From positions 1-8,383 of the forward strand of contig JAHZKN010000013.1 in assembly GCA_022600335.1 (NCBI GenBank): a stretch of DNA of 8,383 nt, read 5' to 3'. The notes under the pieces were generated by a model. The model saw only the letters and a program-made list of their open reading frames with translations, searched no databases and was not told the DNA's origin. This document shows positions 1-6,055 of the stretch, one piece after another (the stretch's first letter is position 1; each line of letters starts with the position of its first letter). Position numbers and translations under genes: made by a program. This DNA is from Alphaproteobacteria bacterium. Its GTDB lineage: Bacteria > Pseudomonadota > Alphaproteobacteria > Rhizobiales > Hyphomicrobiaceae.

Positions 1-312
1 CAACTTAGCGGAGTGCACAGTGGTCCAAAGTGTAAACGGCACCAACGGCCCGGCTCACCGTTAGCTAGCCATATATTGACTCGCTTGGATCGCAAAAATG
101 CAACGTATTCAGTGTTTTTCTGTCAGATTGAAAATCAAAGTTTGGGCGACGGTTTGGCGTCCGAGACTCAACAACTTCAAGGGCTTGTGACCACTGATTG
201 TTACTGACCAAAGCGTGACGTGGTGCTGCTTGTGCACAAGTTTTGGCCGCTGCGGTGCCGATGCGGGCACGCGATAGACGGTTCCCCGCTCGCATCCGCG
301 ACGTGAAAGTGC
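1..312. other. Intergenic stretch with no supported gene
   Basis: I see no coding region here. The open frames on both strands are short, have no ribosome binding site and give compositionally odd peptides. The stretch lies downstream of the minus-strand binding-protein gene, but no hairpin followed by a T-run is visible for that transcript. The only clear local structure is a perfect 12-bp palindrome at 229-240. A TTGACT at 77-82 resembles a -35 box but has no convincing -10 partner. The window edge cuts whatever lies to the left. Confidence 0.6.
229..240. repeat. Perfect 12-bp palindrome CTTGTGCACAAG followed by TTTT
   Basis: CTTGTGCACAAG is its own reverse complement and is followed by TTTT at 241-244. 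It has no loop, so it is a poor RNA hairpin but a reasonable shape for a dimeric DNA-binding protein. It lies about 70 bp beyond the stop codon of the minus-strand binding-protein gene, and no start codon for a regulated gene is visible inside the window. A chance occurrence is possible. Confidence 0.25.
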
Positions 313-1428
313 TTAGCTCGTCGCCGTTGGAGCAGCGGCATCGAACGATTGAGATGCATCGCGGAACGTCATGTAGCTAGCATTAATCTGCTGCGCGTGC
401 AGATCGCTGGCGGCAACATGTGCCACAATAATATCACTGACCCGATCGATGGCATCTTGCACCTCCCGCGTCAGCTCCTCAAAGGCAATGTTGTGCTGCG
501 TCTTGCACGCTTTGGTCATCAGCGCATCATAGCTGGCTGCGAATGCCAACGTCTCGTGATAGTTCGCGGCGGCGGCGGATTCAAGAATGGCCCGTTCGCC
601 ATCGCTCAACGTGTCCCAAATCGATTTGCGAATCCCGAACGCGGCAACCACACCGTGGCGATTGATCCCTGGCCCACTGTGCCGATAGGCATGCGTTGGT
701 AGACCTGCCGCAACTGCGGCCATCAGCCCGCCGGGTTCAGCTGCAAAAAGCCGCCCATCTGCAAGAGCCGTCGACACTGTATCTGACGGACCGCTATAAA
801 CTTCACCACCCAGAGCCCTGACGACGTCTTCGCCGAGCCCCTCAGCAAAGACCGTTCGGCCCGTGAGTGCCTTCAGGCTGTCAATGGGCACCCGCGACCA
901 CAGCCCCGCGCGCGGACCTGAGTGCGCAATCGCCATGGCTTTCATCCCAAGCGAAGCAGCCACGTTGTCCCAGTGCGCCTGGCCGCCGCCAACCGTCAAC
1001 CAGTTGTGAAAGACTTGGCCGGTCATCGCATTGCGACCGGGAAGGCCTGCAAAAAACGATAGCGATGACTCCTGAACGCGGTGATGGTGCTCAAGCCCGC
1101 AGTAGCAATCTGCATCGCCACGTGACACCGCTTCTAGTCCGTCTCTTTGGTTTGCATCGACTGAGATCGAGATTGTGCCGTCGGTCAACGCGCTGACGCG
1201 GGCGGCAAACTGGCGGCAAAAATCTGAAAATCCTTGAGCGTTATCAGGCCATGCCAACGCTAACCGCAAAGTCCGCCGCGTTGGAATCGAACTTGGTGCT
1301 GCGAGAGGCGACACCTCGGCGACACCCGTGGCATCGCGAGCCTCAGCGGTCGCCGCGGTTGCCGCAACTGCAGTTGCAGCGCCTGTGACTGATTTGAGAA
1401 AGTTGCGACGATCCATTGACCGTTTCAT
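313..1428 (-). CDS. Tat-exported TRAP-type (DctP/TakP-like) solute-binding protein with atypical ligand site
   Basis: A 371-residue periplasmic binding protein. The ATG at 1428 is chosen because AGGAG lies at 1436-1440 and because it places a Tat signal at the start: DRRNFLK (residues 6-12), then an Ala-rich core to about residue 30. The mature part fits the DctP family of TRAP transporters: LALAWPDNAQGF at 56-67, ARVSALTDGTISISV at 76-90, NWLTVGGG at 142-149, SLKALTG at 184-190 and GLGEDVVRALG at 197-207. In the TakP-type branch, a GAQMGGW Gln, an Arg in the MRI strand and a Glu-Trp pair contact ligand and sodium (family knowledge, recalled). Here the aligned positions read Arg173, Phe194 and Glu231-Pro232. 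CYCGLEHHH at 108-116 replaces the usual MGH-like loop. No DctQ or DctM membrane gene is present, so the transporter partner is unknown. The family is clear; the ligand cannot be inferred. It may share a transcript with the upstream TPR gene, 143 bp away. Confidence 0.82.
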   Translation of the reverse strand: MKRSMDRRNFLKSVTGAATAVAATAATAEARDATGVAEVSPLAAPSSIPTRRTLRLALAWPDNAQGFSDFCRQFAARVSALTDGTISISVDANQRDGLEAVSRGDADCYCGLEHHHRVQESSLSFFAGLPGRNAMTGQVFHNWLTVGGGQAHWDNVAASLGMKAMAIAHSGPRAGLWSRVPIDSLKALTGRTVFAEGLGEDVVRALGGEVYSGPSDTVSTALADGRLFAAEPGGLMAAVAAGLPTHAYRHSGPGINRHGVVAAFGIRKSIWDTLSDGERAILESAAAANYHETLAFAASYDALMTKACKTQHNIAFEELTREVQDAIDRVSDIIVAHVAASDLHAQQINASYMTFRDASQSFDAAAPTATS

Positions 1429-1571
1429 GGTGTGTCTCCTCGGGCCTGTACACGCGCGCCCATGTTCCCGCACCGTCTTAGCAAGAAACACCCCAAACCA
1501 AAATGTCCAAACCATGAAATTTGTGCGCGGGCCCGCTTGACGCCACCCCAAAGAACCAGGTTCACGGGCGC

Positions 1572-2114
1572 TCAGCTGCTGCGGTCAAGCACGGCCTTTA
1601 AGGACGCGTAGGGCTGGCATGACGTCCCACACCGCACTGCAATCTCGCGCAGTTGGGCTTTGGCCGCCGCCTTATTGCCCAGACTGACAAAGGCCTCCCC
1701 CAAATAGCTGCGCGCCACAACGTAGTTCGGATCAATCGCAATTGCCTGCTGGTAATAGACCAGTGCATCCGCGACGCGACCGAGCTTGCGCGTTGCAAAC
1801 CCAATGTAGTTGAGCACGCGTGCGTCATCGCCAGTGTTGATTTTGCGAAGCATCTTGAGTGCGGCGGTATACTGTTGGTTTTTTGCTAACCAGTAGCCCG
1901 CCATGAATCGTTCTTCACTATTCTGCACGTCACCAGGGCGGAACTTATACTTTTTGCATTTCTTCCATTTCTTGCTGCCTTTTTTGTATTTTGCACACGG
2001 GTCACCAAAGTCCGCAAAGGCCGGCGTGTCGAGGCGATCGGTTGCAAGCGCCAAGACAAGGCATACGGCCAACGCTGTTTTCAATGGGGTGAAAAAAGAA
2101 GGGCCAGACTGCAT
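1572..2114 (-). CDS. Exported tetratricopeptide-repeat protein with Lys/Cys-rich N-terminal segment
   Basis: A 180-residue protein. The ATG at 2114 is chosen because a perfect AGGAGG (2121-2126) sits 6 nt upstream and because it gives a clean signal peptide (LKTALAVCLVLALA at about 11-24, likely cleavage near 34). The mature N-terminus carries a lysine-dense block with two cysteines, DPCAKYKKGSKKWKKCKKYK (38-57), which has the look of a disulfide-closed basic loop. Residues about 67-166 form two to three TPR-like helical pairs; the best is ALVYYQQAIAIDPNYVVARS (117-136), followed by LGEAFVSLGNKAAAKAQL. Cys162 and Cys166 near the end may form a second disulfide. TPRs are protein-protein scaffolds, so a periplasmic adaptor role is likely, but no partner can be named. 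The gene precedes the Tat-exported binding protein on the same strand, and a promoter is visible upstream. Confidence 0.8.
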   Translation of the reverse strand: MQSGPSFFTPLKTALAVCLVLALATDRLDTPAFADFGDPCAKYKKGSKKWKKCKKYKFRPGDVQNSEERFMAGYWLAKNQQYTAALKMLRKINTGDDARVLNYIGFATRKLGRVADALVYYQQAIAIDPNYVVARSYLGEAFVSLGNKAAAKAQLREIAVRCGTSCQPYASLKAVLDRSS

Positions 2115-2151
2115 GGCAAACCTCCTACAAGAAGGCGCATTTCCGGCCGGG

Positions 2152-2180
2152 ATATAACCACACAAACCCATGTTTGCGAA
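2152..2180 (-). promoter_or_regulatory. Candidate sigma-70 promoter for the TPR gene
   Basis: Read on the minus strand, TTCGCA (2180-2175) and TTATAT (2157-2152) are 17 nt apart. The -10 resembles the CTATAT-like box of alphaproteobacteria and the -35 matches TTGACA at four of six bases. Transcription would start near 2145, giving a leader of about 30 nt that contains the perfect Shine-Dalgarno of the TPR gene. A tandem ACGTCTG-ACGTCTG repeat (2195-2208) sits just upstream of the -35, where an activator could bind. Confidence 0.42.
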
Positions 2181-2239
2181 AACTTTAAAACAGAACGTCT
2201 GACGTCTGTAGAATTGAGCGCGAAAGAAACCCGTTGCAC

Positions 2240-2278
2240 AAAACTAAAATGCACGCCATCGCCGCAGTCGCAGGCGTG
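2240..2278 (-). terminator. Possible intrinsic terminator after the thioredoxin gene
   Basis: Read on the minus strand, CACGCC (2278-2273) pairs with GGCGTG (2257-2252) across a 15-nt GC-rich loop, and the 3' arm is followed by CATTTTAGTTTT. It lies about 30 bp beyond the thioredoxin stop codon and upstream of the TPR gene's promoter, where a transcription boundary is expected. The stem is short and the T-run is interrupted, so the call is tentative. Confidence 0.4.
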
Positions 2279-2307
2279 GCCGGGCAGACTTTGACGCGTT
2301 TGTGGAA

Positions 2308-2700
2308 TTAGGGCGCGGCAGACAACATGCGGTTGATGGCGTGCACAAAGGTTTCTGGACCAACATGGCCTGCCAAGCGCCCAACCTCTTGGCGCTTATG
2401 GAGCAGAACCACCGTTGGCACGGTTTCGATAGGCGCGGTCAGTTGAAATGCAGATAGGGAACCGTGATCGAGATCAACAAAGCGCATTGGGATCGTCTTG
2501 CTGCGCGATGACGCGTTGTAGGTCGGCACAACATCACGGCGAAACAACTTGCAGTAAATGCACTGTGCGACTTCTAGAACTACAATTTCATAACTGGACT
2601 GGCGTGCCTTGGCCGTGACGTCACGCGCTGCACGGCCTGGAAAGGTTGCAACGAGCACGCAAAAGCCACAGACAAGAAATTTCGACACACTTCGGCACAT
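2308..2700 (-). CDS. SoxS-like periplasmic thioredoxin-fold protein
   Basis: A 130-residue thioredoxin-fold protein with an N-terminal hydrophobic export segment (residues about 8-20, possible cleavage near Ala24-Ala25). The redox motif is CIYC (47-50), following the beta strand YEIVVLEVAQ. The aromatic-Asn segment VPTYNAS, the RFVDLDHG strand and the cis-proline signature TVPTVVLL (93-100, Pro95) complete the fold, and EVGRLAGHVGPETF is the usual last strand and turn. The arrangement is that of the small SoxS-type thioredoxins of alphaproteobacteria, which keep periplasmic partner cysteines reduced (family knowledge). It lies 142 bp downstream of zevB on the same strand and may belong to that operon; it could maintain the Cys-containing proteins here (ZevB's Cys/His-rich loop, or the ZevA and ZnuA cysteines), but that is inference. 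The ATG at 2700 is the only ATG start that includes the signal sequence, and it lacks a good Shine-Dalgarno. Confidence 0.78.
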   Translation of the reverse strand: MCRSVSKFLVCGFCVLVATFPGRAARDVTAKARQSSYEIVVLEVAQCIYCKLFRRDVVPTYNASSRSKTIPMRFVDLDHGSLSAFQLTAPIETVPTVVLLHKRQEVGRLAGHVGPETFVHAINRMLSAAP

Positions 2701-2842
2701 GGGGCAGGACCATTTAAAAGCTGAACTACGTGGTCATGCGGTACAAGTCCTGCGCCAACGCCACCGCCGCGCGCTTGGGATTGGTCGTCAACGTTAATGA
2801 ACGCACTTAATGGGGCGCCAATTGGGTAAGTTCGGATGCTGC

Positions 2843-4018
2843 TCAAAACGGAGCTGTGGGGCCCAGAGAGGCGGCAAAAAACGAAGCACCAAGCACAAAC
2901 ACCAACGCTGAACCTACAAGGCCTGCGGCGCGTTCAATGCGCCAGCCCCAGCGACTATCTCCACCAGCCATGCGTGTCGCCAAGCTGCGAGATCCTACGG
3001 CTGCAGCGGCAAGAACCGAAACTGTGATGGCAGTGCCAAGAGCCATCGCAAACGTTGCCGCGATGCCGGCCCACAACAATCCATTGGTCAATGCAAAAAT
3101 AAGCACCAGAATGGCACCGGTACATGGGCGTATGCCAACGGACGCCGCGATCATCACGCCCTTACGCCAGGACCAGTCATGGTCAAGGAGCTTGGCATCT
3201 GGGATGTGCGCATGATCGCAACACGCGCCTCCCTCGTCGTGATGACCATGGGTTTGCACGTGCGCGCACGTCGCGGCAGCGGCCACGTCACGCGCCTGCC
3301 ACGCCTGCCACAAAATGCGCAGCTGGCCGATCAGAAGCCAGGCCCCAAGCGCCGCGATCAGACCCCAACTCAACGTCGTGATCCAGTTTTCCGCGCCTTT
3401 GATTTGGAAACTGGTGGCTTTGAGAACAACTACCAACACCGTGATGATGGCAATGGCAGACAGTGCTTGAAAAAACGCAGCAAGAAATGACAAGGCTATG
3501 CCGCGGCGCACGGTGCGCTCATTGGCCAACACATATGAGGATATCACGGCTTTGCCGTGGCCTGGCCCGGCGGCGTGCAAGACACCGTAGGTGAAACTCA
3601 ACACAATCAGGGCCAGCGCAGACGCCAAGCTGCCGCTGGACTTCAGGTTGCGGACAGCGTCGACAATGCTGCGGTTGGCTTTTTGTTGTTGCGCTAAAAC
3701 CCAAGCCCAAAGGCCAGAAAACAAACCGGAACGTTGCCGCTCTGATGCTGGGCTGTTTCGCCCAGCCGTGATCGCCGAACGGCGATCGGTCAGCGCCGGG
3801 GGACGGGCCCCGACAAGAGCGCGTTGTTTAACGACGCTAGATTTATCGCCACTCTTTGACGCTGCATCTGCCTGTGCAATTGCAATTGTGCCAACGTCCG
3901 CCCCAAGTTGATGGGTTTGCGCACTGGCCACAGACACACCAGCAAGCACCAGCGCTACCATGAGGATGAAACCACAAAAGTGGACCATCAAAAAAGTCGT
4001 AAACTTTGAGCGCATCAT
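2843..4018 (-). CDS. zevB: NicO/ZevB-family metal permease
   Basis: A 391-residue inner-membrane protein of the NicO (nickel/cobalt transporter) superfamily, closest in layout to ZevB, the membrane partner in the ZevAB zinc importer described in Haemophilus influenzae (family knowledge). It has a signal-like N-terminal helix (about 15-33), a polar presumably periplasmic segment (34-125), then helices near 131-150, 173-200, 215-235, 287-312, 314-341 and 366-385. The signature HAAGPGHGK is at 148-156 and the second conserved motif, GIRPCTGAI, at 295-303. Between them a loop rich in His and Cys (251-271, including HGHHDEGGACCDHAH) probably collects or senses metal. The ATG at 4018 overlaps the zevA stop codon as ATGA, the classic sign of translational coupling; a TTG at 4030 would add four residues. 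Nickel or cobalt transport is the alternative, but linkage to a DUF1007 gene and znuA favours zinc. Confidence 0.82.
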   Translation of the reverse strand: MMRSKFTTFLMVHFCGFILMVALVLAGVSVASAQTHQLGADVGTIAIAQADAASKSGDKSSVVKQRALVGARPPALTDRRSAITAGRNSPASERQRSGLFSGLWAWVLAQQQKANRSIVDAVRNLKSSGSLASALALIVLSFTYGVLHAAGPGHGKAVISSYVLANERTVRRGIALSFLAAFFQALSAIAIITVLVVVLKATSFQIKGAENWITTLSWGLIAALGAWLLIGQLRILWQAWQARDVAAAATCAHVQTHGHHDEGGACCDHAHIPDAKLLDHDWSWRKGVMIAASVGIRPCTGAILVLIFALTNGLLWAGIAATFAMALGTAITVSVLAAAAVGSRSLATRMAGGDSRWGWRIERAAGLVGSALVFVLGASFFAASLGPTAPF

Positions 4019-4668
4019 GAGCGTGGGCAATTGATGGAAACTTTTTTCGTCAAACTGACGCCACCGGCATAATCGCCCAATTGAGCAAGCAGCGCGTCAT
4101 TGAGGGCCTCAGCATCTGCACCATCTTTATTTGACAGGTGCGCCTGACATCCTGCAGGCGCGCCAGAGCCCAGCGCAACTGCATCGGCCTTAGCAAACTC
4201 ATAGGCAATAAAATAGGACGGATCATAAACAGAAAACGAGAAGCCTTCGGCTTCTGCCAGCACCGGACTTTCGAGTGTCACTGTGAAGTGCAGCGTCAGC
4301 GTCCCGTCTTTGTGGTCAAGCCAATAATCATCGCGTTCGGTGACCTTAAGCCGCTTGTCACCAAGACGAGCGTCTGTGAAGTAGTCAAACTCCTGAATGC
4401 CCTCGATGTTGACCTTGGCCAGTTCCGCGAGTTCTTCCCGTGAATAGGTACCATCACCATTGGCGTCTAAGCCCTGGATGGCCATTGCGGTATAGAGTTC
4501 ATCAAAGGTCCAGCTTTGAGTGATCCCGACAACAGCAGAATTTTCAAACAACAGCTTGGCGCGCGTGGTCACCCATACATGAGGATGGGCCGCGGCCTGT
4601 AGCACAGACCCGAGTGTGAATAGAATGCCGCAAAGAGCTGCCGTTGTTGCCCGTCGCACGTTTCCCAT
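4015..4668 (-). CDS. zevA: DUF1007/ZevA-family periplasmic zinc-associated protein
   Basis: A 217-residue exported protein of the DUF1007 family, whose characterised member ZevA works with ZevB in zinc uptake (family knowledge). The signal peptide runs to about residue 27 and leaves a mature N-terminus beginning HPHVWV (28-33), the hallmark of the family and a likely metal site. An EF-hand-like loop, DANGDGTYSREEL, is at 68-80. Later blocks typical of the family are DYWLDHKDGTLTLHF (114-128) and FSFSVYDPSYFIAYEF (143-158). Cys174 and Cys214 could form a disulfide. The ATG at 4668 is chosen because AAGG (4675-4678) lies 6 nt upstream and because it gives a compact signal peptide; an ATG at 4692 and a TTG at 4782 extend the frame but lack a ribosome binding site. 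Its stop codon overlaps the zevB start (ATGA), and znuA diverges from it. No clear Zur operator is visible between the two. Confidence 0.85.
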   Translation of the reverse strand: MGNVRRATTAALCGILFTLGSVLQAAAHPHVWVTTRAKLLFENSAVVGITQSWTFDELYTAMAIQGLDANGDGTYSREELAELAKVNIEGIQEFDYFTDARLGDKRLKVTERDDYWLDHKDGTLTLHFTVTLESPVLAEAEGFSFSVYDPSYFIAYEFAKADAVALGSGAPAGCQAHLSNKDGADAEALNDALLAQLGDYAGGVSLTKKVSINCPRS

Positions 4669-4810
4669 CCAAGACCTTGCCTCTCTTTTCATATGACCGA
4701 GAGCGGTTGTTGATCGCGAAGTGTTGCCATCTTGCTCAGCGCATGGCAATCCCGGCTCAATTGTGCCGCAAACGATGGCCAAAGCAGGGCTTGTTTCTAT
4801 CGTGATTTGC

Positions 4811-4827
4811 TAGGCGACGCACGCCTA
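4811..4827. promoter_or_regulatory. Inverted repeat between zevA and znuA
   Basis: TAGGCG-acgca-CGCCTA is a perfect 6-bp dyad with a 5-bp centre in the divergent zevA/znuA intergenic region, and TACAAT (4826-4831) begins within its right arm. Its position would suit an operator for one or both directions. It does not resemble the AT-rich TTATANNATAA-type Zur box of alphaproteobacteria as I recall it, so if it binds a regulator the regulator is unknown. Chance is possible. Confidence 0.3.
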
Positions 4828-4891
4828 CAATGGTGCATAATTCTTGATCCGGCACGATAGGCCCGCGCCGCTGGCGACACAGAGGACCCCG

Positions 4892-5922
4892 TTGAGTAAA
4901 ATTTGTAAGCCACAGGCATCTGAGCTTTTGCGCCGGTTTTGTGCACCGATGTGCCAGGCCCTGGCCCTATCGATCGGTCAGGGCGCCGGACTCGCCATCA
5001 CCCTGACGGTCCCGGTGATACTGGGCTCAAACAGTGTTGAAGCGAAACAGCTTAGGGTTGTGGCAACGATCAAACCCGTGCATGCACTTGCAGCCCAAGT
5101 GCTTGACGGCATTGCCTCACCCAGGTTGTTGATCGACGGTGCGACGTCACCTCATACGTACGCCCTAAAACCATCCGATGCCGCAGCGTTGCAACACGCA
5201 GATCTTTTTGTGCGCATCGGTCCGACTCTCGAGCCGTTTTCTGAGAAAATTCGCAAAGCGTTGCCGACCTCTGTCGGTGTCCTGACATTGATGTCTGCGA
5301 AAGGTCTAGAAACCTTGAGCGTGCGTGCGTCAGGGACATTTGAAGCGCACGACCATGACCACGAACCGCACGGGGCGGGTGACGACCATCACGCCAGCGC
5401 GCAAAAAATGTTGACCCACACATTTGGCTGGATCCACACAATGCGACAGCCATCGTGCGCGCCATCCAAACCGCACTGATTGCCATTGCGCCGGAGCATG
5501 CCACAAAACTGAAAGCCAACAGCGATCGTGCTGTCGCTCGTCTCAACCGGCTGGAAGCGGAGCTACAGCAGCAACTCGAGCGGGTGCACACCGTGCCCTA
5601 CATCGTCTTTCACGATGCATTTCACTATTTCGAGAACCGCTTTGGGCTAACAGCTGTTGGCGCGCTCACGTTACATCCCGAGGCACCACCAAGCGCCAAG
5701 CGTCTGAATGAAATTCGCCACAAACTGAGCGAAGCCAGAGTAAAGTGCGTGTTTTCCGAACCGCAGTTTAACGCCCGTCGCATCAAGAGCGTTGTCGAGG
5801 GAACGGCTGTAAAAACGGGCACACTTGATCCGTTGGGCGTTGATGTCCCGGCCGGGCAGGATGCTTATGATGTCATTCTGCGTAGCTTAGCAAGACGCTT
5901 CATCGCCTGCGTCAGCGGTTAA
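4892..5922 (+). pseudogene. znuA: znuA, zinc ABC-transporter binding protein, interrupted by a -1 frameshift
   Basis: Two overlapping frames (to 5479, and from about 5383 to 5922) together encode one complete ZnuA-like protein. Restoring the frame at the A6 run (5403-5408) gives about 343 residues, the normal family length. The first half has a signal peptide (hydrophobic stretch ending near Ala51), the strand RVVATIKPVHAL, SPHTYALKPSDA with ligand His88, DLFVRIGPTLEPF, and a His-rich loop (153-167). The second half begins at NVDPHIWLDPHNA with the second ligand His, then FHDAFHYFENRFGL with the third, CVFSEPQFNARR, GTLDPLG and a terminal Cys that pairs with CVF in E. coli ZnuA (family knowledge). 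The TTG at 4892 is chosen for AGAGGA at 4881-4886; a TTG at 4844 is further upstream in frame. No other stop or gap is seen, so a recent mutation, a sequencing error in the homopolymer, or recoding all fit. znuB and znuC are not adjacent. Confidence 0.85.
5403..5408 (+). other. A6 homopolymer at the znuA frame break
   Basis: The upstream frame reads CAA AAA ATG at 5402-5410, and the frame that restores ZnuA reads AAA AAT GTT GAC. Slipping back one base on the A-run, or inserting one A, joins QK to NVDPHIW. The downstream frame has its last stop at 5380-5382, so the break must lie between 5383 and about 5413, and the A-run is the only homopolymer of note there. Confidence 0.7.
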
Positions 5923-5976
5923 CCGAAACCTCAGGTCCCAAGAACCTCCGGTGCCAAGAGCACAATCGGGTACAAA

Positions 5977-6004
5977 AAATGGGTGACCTGCGGGCCACCC
6001 ATTT
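5977..6004. terminator. Hairpin terminator between convergent znuA and the L,D-transpeptidase gene
   Basis: AAATGGGTG (5977-5985) pairs perfectly with CACCCATTT (5996-6004) around a 10-nt loop. On the minus strand the 3' arm runs on into a TTTTTT tract, the form of an intrinsic terminator for the L,D-transpeptidase transcript. On the plus strand it is followed only by TTTGTGT, so it would stop znuA transcription less efficiently. It sits in the 133-bp gap between two convergent stop codons, where a shared terminator is expected. Confidence 0.72.
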
Positions 6005-6055
6005 GTGTCATCTGATGCGATTGCAAAGACGCGCAGGCCGTACGGCCGCCTCGCG

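Noticed and set aside
1527..1536. GCGGGCCCGC palindrome between the TPR and binding-protein genes as a terminator
   Set aside because: It has no loop and is not followed by a T-run on the minus strand.
1429..1551. Longer start for the TRAP-type binding protein
   Set aside because: The extension would bury the Tat motif about 46 residues in and ignores the AGGAG just before 1428.
2580..2846. 88-codon minus-strand frame overlapping the thioredoxin start
   Set aside because: It overlaps the thioredoxin signal region in another frame, lacks a ribosome binding site and resembles no protein family.
4669..4782. Longer zevA start at TTG 4782 or ATG 4692
   Set aside because: Neither has a ribosome binding site, and both put a polar extension before the signal peptide; ATG 4668 has AAGG at proper spacing.
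4680..4891. Zur operator in the zevA/znuA intergenic region
   Set aside because: I searched for an AT-rich TTATANNATAA-type dyad and found none; only the GC-rich TAGGCG dyad is present.
5402..5410. Canonical programmed -1 frameshift heptamer in znuA
   Set aside because: The codons are CAA AAA ATG, so the X XXY YYZ phase is not met; only single-site slippage on AAA is possible. No stimulatory stem or internal Shine-Dalgarno was established.
5070..5591. 173-codon minus-strand frame across znuA
   Set aside because: It is an antisense shadow of clearly recognisable ZnuA coding sequence and has a Ser/Arg/Cys-rich composition typical of shadows.
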